The notes under the pieces: generated by a model
The model's database searches: none
What the model was told of the DNA's origin: nothing
What the model saw: the letters and a program-made list of their open reading frames with translations, nothing else
Assembly (NCBI GenBank): GCA_030052745.1
Contig: JANBVO010000021.1
Location: 579,663-643,662, forward strand
Direction of reading: 5' to 3'
Length of the DNA stretch: 64,000 bases
Source of the DNA: Pleurostoma richardsiae
Lineage: Eukaryota > Ascomycota > Sordariomycetes > Calosphaeriales > Pleurostomataceae
Position numbers and translations under genes: made by a program
Shown here: positions 21,301-31,265 of the stretch, one piece after another
How positions within the stretch are numbered: position 1 is the first letter of the stretch
How the letters are laid out: the number at the start of each line of letters is the position of its first letter

Positions 21301-23216
21301 AACAATCAAGCAAACCAGCTCGATGATTGGCGGGAAGCAGTCATACAGCTCCTTCTCAAGCCGCTTGTCGATGAAGAAGAAGACATTGAGATCACAGGCG
21401 AGGAGTACGAGGACTCCACCAAGTTACAGGAAGAGATCAACGTCCGTATCCAGGTGCTTAGGGCAGCAGTCGCAGACCGGACTGATACTTTACTGGGTAC
21501 AGTCAATGGGCTTGTCGCCTACGACGTTCGGGACGCTATACGCCGGGCAAAAGAAGACCAAGGCCCTTACCCAGAGAAGCTGTTGGAACTGCACAAAGTC
21601 AGAGAAGAGACCAAACCAGACTCTCGTCTTGGCTCCTTCCGGGCCATTATCTCCGAACTGCGCGGTCTGACTGTCAAGCTAAGCCATGAAGCGGAGGATG
21701 GCAGCAGACGTGCTAGCATAGAGCTGGAGATTGCTCAGGCGCAGCTGGAGTGGACGCAAGCCCAGTTCAGCGAACAGCAGAAAATTTCGAACGCTCTTGA
21801 CAAGGAGATAACCCGATTCACGGCCATAGAGAATGCCCGCTCGGACTATTATCGCCAGCTCCAGGCAGTTTCGGACATGGTTGCCCCCCTTGACCCACCA
21901 AAGGAGGATGCGGACTTGGCCGCCTCTGTAGCCGCCTCCGTGGCTGCCTCCGAGGCCGAAGAAGCAAATATCCGCAAGAGGATGGCCACTGCTGAAGCGA
22001 AGCACCGATACCGTGAGTGTTCTATTTCTTGAAGGTTATGATGTTGTTCAGGTCGCGGTGCTAACCATCAGTTTCCTAGTCCTTCATCTCAGGGACACCG
22101 ACGCCAAAGCGGATGAGCAGAGAATATGCGTCATTTGCCAGTCGCCGTTCACTGTTGGTGTTCTTACTGTATGCGGCCATCAGTTCTGCAAGGAGTGCAT
22201 AATGCTATGGTTCAGGGCAAACCATAACTGCCCGGTGTGCAAGCGGCAGCTTCACATGTCGAACCTACACGACATCACGATCAAGCCTCAAGAGCTGAAG
22301 GTGCATTTGGAGCCATCATCGGGAGGAGAATCCCATGACCATCTCCACAGTCAGGGAACCAAGACGGGGACTATTTACTCGGAATTCAGCGCGGAAAAGC
22401 TCGCTGAGATTCAGAACATCGACCTCGATGGCCCGGCGTTTACAACGAAGATCGACAATCTCGTCCGGCATCTTCTCTGGCTCAGAGAGACGGACCCTGG
22501 CGCCAAATCTATCGTTTTCTCTCAGTAAGTAGGAATCAATCATTCACCGATAACTCTGCTGACAATAGGCAAGATATCAGGACTTCCTCAACGTCCTCGC
22601 CATGGCCTTTTCTAGGCACCGGATAGGGTTTGCATCGTTCGATAAACCTAATGGCATTACCAAGTTCAAGGAGGATCCAAGCATAGAATGCTTCCTCCTT
22701 CACGCCCGAGCACACGCTAGCGGCCTGAACCTAGTCAACGCAAGCCATGTTTTCCTTTGCGAACCGCTGGTCAACACAGCTCTTGAGCTGCAGGCTATTG
22801 CCCGTGTTCATAGAATTGGTCAACAGCAGGAGACGACGGTGTGGCTCTACATCGTCGATGGCACCGTGGAGGAGTCGATCTACAACCTATCCGTCCAGCG
22901 CCGCCTTGAACACATGGGCAGAACTGACAAGGGAAAGTCGAAGGAGTCGACGCCGGACCTGCTCGATGTCAACCTCGAGGCGGCGAACTCGATGGAGCTG
23001 GAGCATGCCTCTCTATCCAAGCTGATGGCGAAGGGGAAGGTTGCTGGAGAAGTTGTTGACAAGGGTGACCTGTGGGAATGTTTGTTTGGGCACGTCTCCC
23101 GAGCCAAGGCGGCAGAGGAGGAGCGGCTGCGCAGCAATCCCACTGTCCGTGGTTTCCTGGCTGGTGAGGCTGCGGAGCAGAGACGGGAGGAACAGACATC
23201 GCAGCAGCCGAATTAG
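18376..23216 (+). CDS. IRC20: Irc20/SHPRH-type Snf2 ATPase and RING E3 ubiquitin ligase
   Basis: Seven exons: 18376..18418, 18508..20016, 20066..20780, 20882..21098, 21148..22012, 22080..22524, 22574..23216, closing in phase to 1478 residues. Snf2 motifs: AEEMGLGKT at about 337-345, DEAQ at about 479, GVTGTPV at about 505, then after a long insert the C-terminal lobe with HASGLNLVNASHV at about 1312 and ARVHRIGQQQETT at about 1341. The insert carries a coiled-coil-like helical stretch and a C3HC4 RING at about 1132-1170 (CVICQ, CGHQFCKECI, CPVCKR). This split-ATPase plus RING order is that of SHPRH and yeast Irc20, which ubiquitinate chromatin targets in DNA damage tolerance and recombination. 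The large open frame has no in-frame ATG near its start; exon 1 with a GTAGGC donor gives MGRAKANTRMQPILN leading into IFLDSL. Start confidence is moderate, the rest high. Confidence 0.87.
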
Positions 23217-23739
23217 GGAGAACGGCTACGACGACGCCGGCCGTAGATGACGATGCTACGATTTTACGCTCTAAGTAGATGGTGATCTTTGGAAGCATGG
23301 CGTTCATGATGGATGGAAATCCGAGGATCTGGAGATCACAGGGTGGCTTGTACTAGAGGTTAGAGCGCGAACTGTCGGATAAGGTCTATGTATGATACTG
23401 AATTGATCTTACCATCGTCGCTAGACGCTTTCCTCCATGCTTCTTGTCTTGATTGTTGACCACCGAACGGGGCATGCATGTATCTCAAATTGGTAGTCCT
23501 TCCAGGAGGGCGCTGGGTTGCCAGCTGCCGACAGCTGGCTACAATTACCTAGCTACCTGAGGAGCCACATGTTGTGCACCCTGAGCTTGAGCTTACCACC
23601 GTCAACCCAGTATCCTTCACATAAACTCGCCAACAACGCGCTGTTCGCTTGTTTAAGCTGCGGCGATCCCTTGCGTCACTGGGAGAGAAGTACTCACCGG
23701 GGAATATGCCCGGATGAGGGACCCTATAGAGCCGCGGCG
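23217..23739. other. Intergenic region
   Basis: Tandem-gene spacer of about 520 bases holding the 3' end of the Snf2-RING transcript and the promoter of the recyclin gene. Nothing else seen. Confidence 0.5.
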
Positions 23740-26633
23740 ATGTCCAACTTCAAGAGGGCCCCTCCAGGGGTGCCCACCATCCTGAGCACCCTTCAGGCGA
23801 CGGAGATGATTGACTCCAAGCCCGTTCTGCCAGCGGGTATGTCTCCTTACCCAAACTAGACGGACTGCTGTAGGGTAGCTTTGAAAGCAGAGACTGACGC
23901 TTCGCCTTCTCCGCGTCGACAGAGATCCTCGTCGCTATCCTCGACTACCTCCCCGTCTCCGACCAGCTCCGCTTCGCCCGCACCTCCCGCCGCATGCGGG
24001 AGATGGTCTACGACGACACACGATGGGTTGCGCGTCTCAAGAGTATGGGGTGCTGGAACGAGGCTGAGGCACGCCGCCGCTTCGAGGATGCCCTCAAGCA
24101 GCGCCGGCGAGAAGCCGCCGAGCGGTCAGCGGCCGCAACGAGCGCTGTTGGACCTGAGCTGGGCCGCCAGGTGGGAAGTCAGAGGGCCACCGGCACCACG
24201 ACGCTTTTTGATGCCGCCGCGGAGCAGGAACGACAACGACAGCTGCAGGAGCAACAGCAGCAGAAGCAGCAGCAGCAGCGGAGGAGCCTGGGCGATGGCG
24301 TGGTCGCGATGCGCGATGGGTTTGAGACAATGAGCATCGGGGCCCACGCCCCGGCAAAAGACCCATTCCAAGACGCCGAAGCGCTTCTGGATGTGTTAAA
24401 GAACGCGAAGAGCATACGGGGCCAGGCACGGCAGGAGTACGGTAAGATCTATGGGGCGCTGGGCCCCTTCTACTTCGACCTGGTGCGGGCGCGCAGCCAC
24501 GCCGACCCAATCCTGTTCAAGGTGTTCCGCGACCCGGAGCGGCAGGCGCGCATGCTGTCGAACCTTCGTATTTTCGCGCACAGCGACTGGGCAGCGGGCT
24601 GGGCGCAGCGGGCCGAGAAGCTCGCGTCTATGGCGGGCGTGTTCGAGGGCGCGGTGCTGCGGGAGTTCGAGCAGGGGTACGAGTTCTGGGACGTCGACGG
24701 CCGGATGAGGAGGTACGCGCACGTGCTGGACCTGCTGGGCAGCGGTGCGGCCGGGGTGGACCTCTTCGTGCAGAAGCACCCGCTGTTCTCGGACAAAGAG
24801 GTGCTCGCCAACTCGATGGACTGCCTTAACCAGGCGTCCGGGGACGGCATCACGCTGGAGCCGTCGCGGGAGTTCTTTGAGATCCTGGCCCGGAAGGTCA
24901 ACGAGCAGGCTGGGATCATAGAGCGGATATTCCCCGACCCGGCGAAGGTGTTCTGGGCGTTTGTGGACAAGGTTAGAGAGGAGGTCATAGTGGAGTACGT
25001 GACGCCCCTATTCGATGAGACGCACGAGCGGAACCCGGAGTCATACTTGAAGGCTGTGTCGGGCCTGTTCGAGCAGTGCCTGCAGTTTCTGCGGGCTCTA
25101 CATGCGCCGAAGTGTTCCCCGGAAGAGAAGGAAGAGAAGATCAAGGGTGTAGCACTGAGAGTCTTCGAGCCGCACCTTGATTTGTACCTCCAGGAGGAGC
25201 TGGACTTCTTCACGAAGCACGCCGAGCAGGAAGTGCAGAGATGGGAGAAACAGCTCTCGGAGCAGGAAGCAAGCGTCGAGTCCTTCTACATGGGCAGCTT
25301 CAACCGGCAGGTGGACAAGAAGGACTTCTTGAGCTCCTTCAAGAAGGTCGTCATGATGCCCGTGACGGTCTTGCCCAGCTTGCCGGGCCAGCTGCTGACA
25401 TCTCCTTTTGGAGCGGCCAAGCCTGCTACGCAGCCATCCACGCCGAACGGGACAGGCCTGCATCCGATGTCTCCGAATCCTTCCCGGCCGCAGACACCCG
25501 GGCTGGCACCGGGCCATGAGAGAAAGGCAAGCCCACTGCCGGAAAAGGCGCCCACGGATGAGCTGGCAGCCAAGGCAGCTCTGATGGCTTCGAGGCTGGA
25601 AGGTATCAAGACCTTGTTTAGTATCGAGGTCGCTCTCAACCTCGTCCACGCCGCCAAGACCAGCTTGGGCCGAGCCGCCGTCTTCATCAGCCTCGGCGGC
25701 CAAGCAGGCGAGGAGGCCCGCGAACAGAGTGCGGCTATCTTCGTCGTGCTCCTGCGAATCCTGGGCAACGGCCACATCAAGCCCGGGTTCGACCGTGCCG
25801 TCGACCACCTGTCGCACTATAAGGCGCGGGACGTCACTGACCATAGTGCGGAGGGCGTGGCACCCCTCGTGACCTTCATCGAGCTGGTGAACGTGGGCGA
25901 CCTGATCTCGCAGATGATCGACGTCTTCTACGAGCAGCAGCTGGCGGGCCCGCGGATCGCCGACCGCAACGACTTTCTGGACCCGGCGGGGCTGGCGAAG
26001 AAGAAATTCGAGCAGATGCTGGACGAGAGCGTCGCCGCTGGCCTTAACAAGGGCATCGACGTGCTCATGGACGAGGTCGAGTACATCTGCGCGACGACGC
26101 AGCTGCCGACGGACTACAACCCCGTCGCCGCGGCGGGCGAGACCAGCGGCGCCGGGCCCGCGGTGGCGGACCTGGGGCCGACGCCGACGGCGCAGCGGGT
26201 CGTGGAGCTCGTGCGGTCGCACACCAGCATGCTGGTGGGCAGCACGGACAAGTCGATGCTGGACGTGTTCAACGGCGAGGTGGGCCTGCGGCTGTTCACG
26301 GCGGTGTGCAAGCACCTGAAGCGGCAGCGGGTCAGCACCGAGGGGGCCATCAAGCTGATCGCCGACATGAACCTGTACTTCGAGTACGTGCGCACGCTCA
26401 AGAACAACGACCTGCTCGACTACTTCAAGGCGCTGCGCGAGCTGTCGCAGATCTACCTCATCGACCCGCGGCACGCGCGCGAGATGGCCGTCATCATCGC
26501 CGACGGGGACCGGTTCGGGGGCATCTTCCGCGCCGAGGAGGTGTACGAGTTCGCGGAGAGGAGGGCGGACTGGTACCAGGTCAAGAGGGAGGTCGAGAGG
26601 GCCATGTACGGGCTGGAGTGCTGTCTGATGTGA
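23740..26633 (+). CDS. RCY1: Recyclin-1 (F-box protein with Sec10-like region and CaaX end)
   Basis: Exons 23740..23836 and 23923..26633 give 935 residues. The intron (GTATGT to ACAG) splits Glu33. Residues about 33-75 are an F-box (EILVAILDYLPVSDQLRFAR), which binds Skp1. A Gln/Arg/Glu-rich coil with a CAG-encoded Gln tract follows at about 138-155. From about 160 to the end the chain is helical and similar to the exocyst subunit Sec10, as in recyclin-1 and S. pombe Pof6. The last four residues, CCLM, form a CaaX box for farnesylation. Rcy1 acts in recycling of membrane proteins from endosomes to the plasma membrane, as part of a Skp1 complex. Disordered linker at about 495-550 (SPNPSRPQTPG). 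Having both the F-box and the CaaX end makes the assignment firm. Confidence 0.9.
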
Positions 26634-27359
26634 GACGGTCTTTGGAGGGAATCAGCGTCGATAGGATGGGTTGGCAGGAAGGGAAGTCACGCTTCCCGGA
26701 CGACGGAGACGCAGGATACTATTCTGTCATGATCATGAACATGAACTACACAAAAGCGCTGTTGTCTCTTGTCACGCAGAGCAGTCCTGATGACGGGCAG
26801 AGAGCTGTGATATGATGGTGTACACAGTAGATGTCTGTCCGTCGGGCGAACCTGCTGGTGGCATTTTCGTACCGCGAGATATAGACCAAATTAGGACCTA
26901 AGTAGAGCGTCTGTGGTGGCGGGTGCCGAACACACTTCAGGTCAAACCCGGACACGTGGTGGAACGGTATGGGATGTGAACGAGGCCGATCGGAGGACAA
27001 CAACAACAGACAAGACGCGAGTTCGACTCCCGCACCGGAGAAAAACTACCTGACGCAGACAAGTTTTTCGGCGCCGTCCTCCCCTCGGATAGGTGAGGCG
27101 TGCGAACTTTTTGCTCTATTACGTAGAAGATTCAGCCAGCTAAGAGCGAGCAGGCCAAGATCATGCTGCTATTTCATGAAGAGTATCATTTCATGACCAT
27201 CTCATTCCTGTGCCTCGTTGAAGACTTATCCGCCCATTTTGATGGGTCTTATCAGCCATCTGATCCCTGAACGCCGTTTTATCCGTGAATCAACCCCCTT
27301 TGCGGCAACATCCCATGAAACAGCAGACTGCAGTGTGGCTCTCCACACAGAACCACGCT
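26634..27359. other. Intergenic region between convergent genes
   Basis: About 730 bases. At 27018..27040 a string resembles the T-arm of a tRNA but no acceptor or D and anticodon arms could be fitted. Otherwise 3' untranslated sequence of both neighbours. Confidence 0.5.
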
Positions 27360-28696
27360 TCACTTCTTCATCGCGCCAAAGTCCAGCCTCCTCGCCACCT
27401 TCGCCCCGCGGTCATCGTCCGTCTGCCCGGGCCTCCTCTTCAGGTCCGCCGTCATCTTCTCCTCGCCGCCGGCCTTCCGCGGCAGGTTCTCCTTGGGCGT
27501 GGGCTTCGGCTCGGCGTGCCACCAGGGGTGCCGCAGCATCTCGCGGGCGGTGATGCGCTTCTTGGGGTCGAGGGCCAGCGTGCGGGCCAGGAGGTCGACG
27601 CCCTCGGCGCCGACGGTGCCGAAGGGCCCCATGAGGGTGTCGCGCGTCTGCACCGGGTAGACCTTGTCCTTCTCCGGGTTGATGTACTCGGGCAGCTTGG
27701 TGACGCCGGGCCAGTTGTCCTCGGTCGGCGTGCCGAGGGCCTGGCAGATGAGCTTGACCTGGTCGATCTCGGTGTTGCCCGGCAGGTAGGGCACGCGCAG
27801 GATCATCTCGGCCATGACGAGCCCGACGCTCCAGACGTCGACGGCGCCCGAGTAGTGCTTGGCGCCGAAGAGCAGCTCGGGCGGGCGGTACCAGCGGGTG
27901 ATGACGTTGGAGGTCATGACGTGGTAGGGGTCGGCGAAGGGGCGGGCCAGGCCGAAGTCGGCCAGCTTGACCTCGCCGTCGGCGGCGATGAGCAGGTTGT
28001 TGGGCTTGATGTCGCGGTGCAGCACGAAGCTCTCGTGGCAGAACCACACGGCGCGCGTCAGCATGCCCATCCAGGCCTTGACGTCCGCCGTGCCGTAGCG
28101 CACGCCCTGGCTGTCGCGGATCAGCATCTCCAGGTCGCCCAGCGGAAGGTACTCGAGCACCAGGCACACGTTCTGGTCCTTGGACGAGAAGACGGAGAGC
28201 AGCGAGATGATGTTGGGGTGGTGCAGCTCCTGCAGGTGCTTCAGCTCCCGCACCGCGTCCGGCGCCAGGCCGTCCAGGTACTCCTTCTGCTTCTTGATCT
28301 TCTTGATCGCGACGAGGTGCGACGGGTCGCTGCGCAGGTGGCCGAGGTTGACTACAGCGTAGGTTCCCTCGCCGAGCTTCTTGCCTTAATGACAGGAGGA
28401 TTAGCTTCGCTGTGCATCAGAGCAGTTGCACCACAGAGGTGCGCAAGCAGGAAGGACACGATGACGGACGCACCCTTAACATATTTCCTCCGTTCCTCCA
28501 GATTCAGCTGTTCTGCCATATCAAGATTCGATGGGGCCTGGACGGCATGGCCAGCCTGCGGGGCTGGCTTTGGGGTGCCATTTGCAGAAGAGACCACGAG
28601 GGGCGAGTGCCGCTTGAGGGGCGATGAGACAGCGCGTGATGCGGCGGGTTGGTGGAGAGCGCTCGTGGGAGGCACGACGAGCGGTGAGACGGCCAT
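27360..28696 (-). CDS. KIN28: TFIIH cyclin-dependent kinase Kin28/CDK7
   Basis: Exons 28474..28696 and 27360..28384 give 415 residues; intron GTGCGT to TAAG joins G to GC as Gly. A disordered 70-residue N-terminal extension precedes the kinase. Motifs: KLGEGTYAVVNLGHLR (Gly loop), VAIKKIKKQKEYL (catalytic Lys), PDAVRELKHLQEL in place of the PSTAIRE helix, LHRDIKPNNLLI, ADFGLARPF, and the T-loop YHVMTSNVITRWYRPPELLFG typical of CDK7 rather than Cdk1. The tail is basic and carries an NLS-like KVARRLDFGAMKK end. Kin28 with its cyclin and the assembly factor forms TFIIK, phosphorylates Ser5/Ser7 of the RNA polymerase II tail and promotes capping. A large antisense ORF across the gene is a GC-rich shadow. 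Confidence 0.92.
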
Positions 28697-29591
28697 CTTC
28701 CTTTTATCTTTCGTAGGACATGCAAGTCATCTATACTCTTGCCCTAAGAGGCAGCAAGAATATGGTGCGTAGTTGTGAGGAGACAGGGCGCGAAGGGACG
28801 TCGGCGATGGCGCTTGAGGTTGAAAAGAAGGCTGTCAGCCTTGCAGATCAGGCGCTTGCTTTGATTGGTTGGCGGCAGCGGGGTCTGGAACGAGCCGAGC
28901 GCCCGAGCTCCGTGTTGGCGGGGCATCCGAGTCGGCCGGCGGCGCCGGAGGTGCAGGGATGGAATGCACCAAAAGGGCAAAGGCCCACTCAACCACTCCA
29001 AAGGGCCCCTGAGGAGAATTCGTCACCCGGGCCGGGGGCCAAGCAAGCACCTGACGTCATGCACTGCCAGTGACGAAATGCATTCTCATGATTTTTTGAT
29101 TTGACGGCATTTGCACGGAGCTACCGCTGCTAAGGCGCGGAGCAAGGGCCGGCTTTGGGGGGTTGGTGCATGTACCGCCTTGTACGTACTCGCGTACTCT
29201 ACCTTCATTACGATGTCGCCAAGGTCCAGCAGCATCTGGTGATACGTAACAGGCCGTGGCTCATCGGTCTGCTGGCACCTTCGATTTCCTAATTTCATCG
29301 TCGCCATTCGATAGGCGGTACCTATTTACCGTACCGCCTCCCCCCCTCCATTCCTCGCCCTGCCGCTGCCCGTGTCTCTCACTCTCCCATCCCGTGCCAT
29401 TCGTGCTGCTTGCGCCGCCTATCTCAAACGGGAAGCCTGTCTCGTGTCGAGCTGTCTACCTCAGTTTCGACCAACGGAAATCTTGTTTACACCAATGGTT
29501 CAGAATACAGCATAGAGATACCCTCAGATTCTACCCCTTGGATACCCTCGCTCGTTTGCAAACCCCCACTGTCACATAACTCGCCGTCGCA
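28697..29591. promoter_or_regulatory. Divergent promoter of KIN28 and SFK1
   Basis: About 900 bases between two head-to-head genes. A C/T-rich tract at about 29338..29400 on the plus strand probably marks the SFK1 promoter or leader. No coding region supported. Confidence 0.45.
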
Positions 29592-30670
29592 ATGTTTCGG
29601 CTCTCATACTGGGTAAGTCGCGAACGAACAAACCAGCCCTCGCCTCCTGGCCAGTCGCTAACACTCCCTCGCAGGTCTTCCCGGTGATATCCGGCCTCGT
29701 CTGGTGCGGAATGCTCCTGGGCCTCCTCCTGCACTGGGTCATCGACACCAACGAGAAGCACTACGCCTCCATGAGCCACAGCCAGACCATCGCCTACATC
29801 AGCGACATCGGCGCCAGCGAGCTCAAGCCGCTCTTCATCGCCGGCTGCTGCGTCACCACCGTCTTCCTCGACCTGTCCTTCGCCAGCGACCGCTGGCTGC
29901 GGCACCGCGGCCGCCTCGTCCCCAACACCACCATCGGCGAGAAGGTGCTCTCCGGCCTGACCATCGCGTTCGCCATCGTCGGCACCGCGGGCCTGATCCT
30001 CCTCAGCATCTTCGACACCCTGCGCCACCCCACGCTCCACGACATCTTCCTGCTCGTGTTCCTGGCGGGCTACGTGCTCAGCGCCATCTTCATCTGCTGG
30101 GAATACGGGCGGCTCGGCATAAGTGCGTTCTCCTCACGCTGTCCCTCTCCTTATTTCATTCCTTCTTCCGGAGATTCTGCTGACACGACTGACACAGGAT
30201 ACCGCGAGCACCCCGTGCTCCGCATCTCCTTCTGGATCAAGCTCACCTTCGTGGTCGTCGAGGTGCTCCTCGCCGTCGCCTTCGTCTCCTGCACCTGGAC
30301 CGACCACTACAACGCCGGCGCGATCTTCGAGTGGGTCATCGCCTTCATCTTCTCCCTCTACGTCTTCAGCTTCTACGTCGACCTCTACCCGGCCGTCTAC
30401 ACCCGCCACGGCCGCAAGATGCGCGTGACCGGCGGCCAGTACCACCACCACCACCATCATCACTTCGGCCGCCACCGTGGCGCCGCCAGCAGCGACGACA
30501 CGGACGGGTACCCCGAGCACGGGAACGCGCAGGAGAGGTACGCGGCGCGCGAGATGGAGGAGGCGACGACGGGGAGCGGCAGCGAGAGGGGTCTTACGGG
30601 GGCTGGTGGCGGCGCCGCCGCCGCCGCCGCCTCGGGTGGTGCCAACGCCGGGAGGACGTGGCATTTCTAG
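29592..30670 (+). CDS. SFK1: Sfk1/FRAG1/DRAM-family multi-pass membrane protein
   Basis: Exons 29592..29612, 29675..30122 and 30198..30670 give 313 residues. Exon 1 encodes only MFRLSYW. About six membrane segments: VFPVISGLVWCGMLLGLLLHW near the start, LFIAGCCVTTVFLDLSF, VLSGLTIAFAIVGTAGLILL, IFLLVFLAGYVLSAIFICW, FWIKLTFVVVEVLLAVAF and FEWVIAFIFSLYVFSFY. A YISDIGA motif in the first outer loop is characteristic of the FRAG1/DRAM/Sfk1 family. The C-terminal tail is cytosolic, with a run of seven His, then acidic, Gly- and Ala-rich sequence. Yeast Sfk1 works with the Stt4 PI4-kinase complex and in plasma-membrane lipid asymmetry. Intron 2 is 75 bases with no in-frame stop, so its retention would leave the frame open (see findings). 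Confidence 0.84.
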
Positions 30671-31265
30671 TTGAAGATCGGGACTTGGTATTCTCCGAGC
30701 GGAGATGGTCCCTTGTGGTTTTCTCGTTTGGTCATTTACAGCGGGTTCAAGGGCAGGAGCCAACATCTTGCATGTGCTGGGCGTTGGGGATGGGGATACC
30801 AATACAACATGGGGAACCCGGGTGGCAGGGAAGCCGAACGGTTCCCCCCGACATTCTGCTACTATGCATCATGATAGACTATATTATATGTACGAACAAA
30901 AGACAAAAGAGGGGGCAAGAACATATTTCTTTATCAGTAGAATATACTCTGCATTGCCGATACTGTCTTACACGTTCTGCTAAGCACTGTCGAAACTGAT
31001 TCCTTGACTTAGGTAGTTGCAAACTCCCCCAGCGCGTGTCGTCTAATCCAACCTGAGAACGATCCCATCCAGCCCTTAAAAGCAACCATGAACGCCCCAA
31101 GGCCCAAAAGCCTTATGTTGTAGTTGTGAGACAAAATCAGCCATCCCAATCGCGTTGCCACACCTGGCATCCTGTAAAGAGCACCAAAAAACGCCTTCAA
31201 AAGCCCAGAGGAGCCACACAAAAAAAAGAAAACCAGAGTGCGGAAGGGACATACAGACCGACCAA
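30671..31265. other. Convergent intergenic region between SFK1 and EIS1
   Basis: About 600 bases of 3' untranslated sequence from both sides. No gene seen. Confidence 0.5.

Noticed and set aside
25098-26474. 458-codon minus-strand ORF
   Set aside because: Lies wholly antisense to recyclin-1; Arg/His/Leu/Val-rich shadow of GC-rich codons with no domain.
27018-27040. tRNA T-arm-like string (GAGTTCGACTCC)
   Set aside because: T-stem has a mismatch and no acceptor, D or anticodon stem can be fitted upstream.
27285-28772. 495-codon plus-strand ORF
   Set aside because: Antisense shadow of the Kin28 kinase gene; rich in Val/Gly/Leu with no motif.
29684-30670. Sfk1 as a single uninterrupted 328-codon frame
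   Set aside because: That frame lacks the MFRLSYW start and would include a 25-residue Ser/Pro insert flanked by good splice sites; kept only as a possible isoform.
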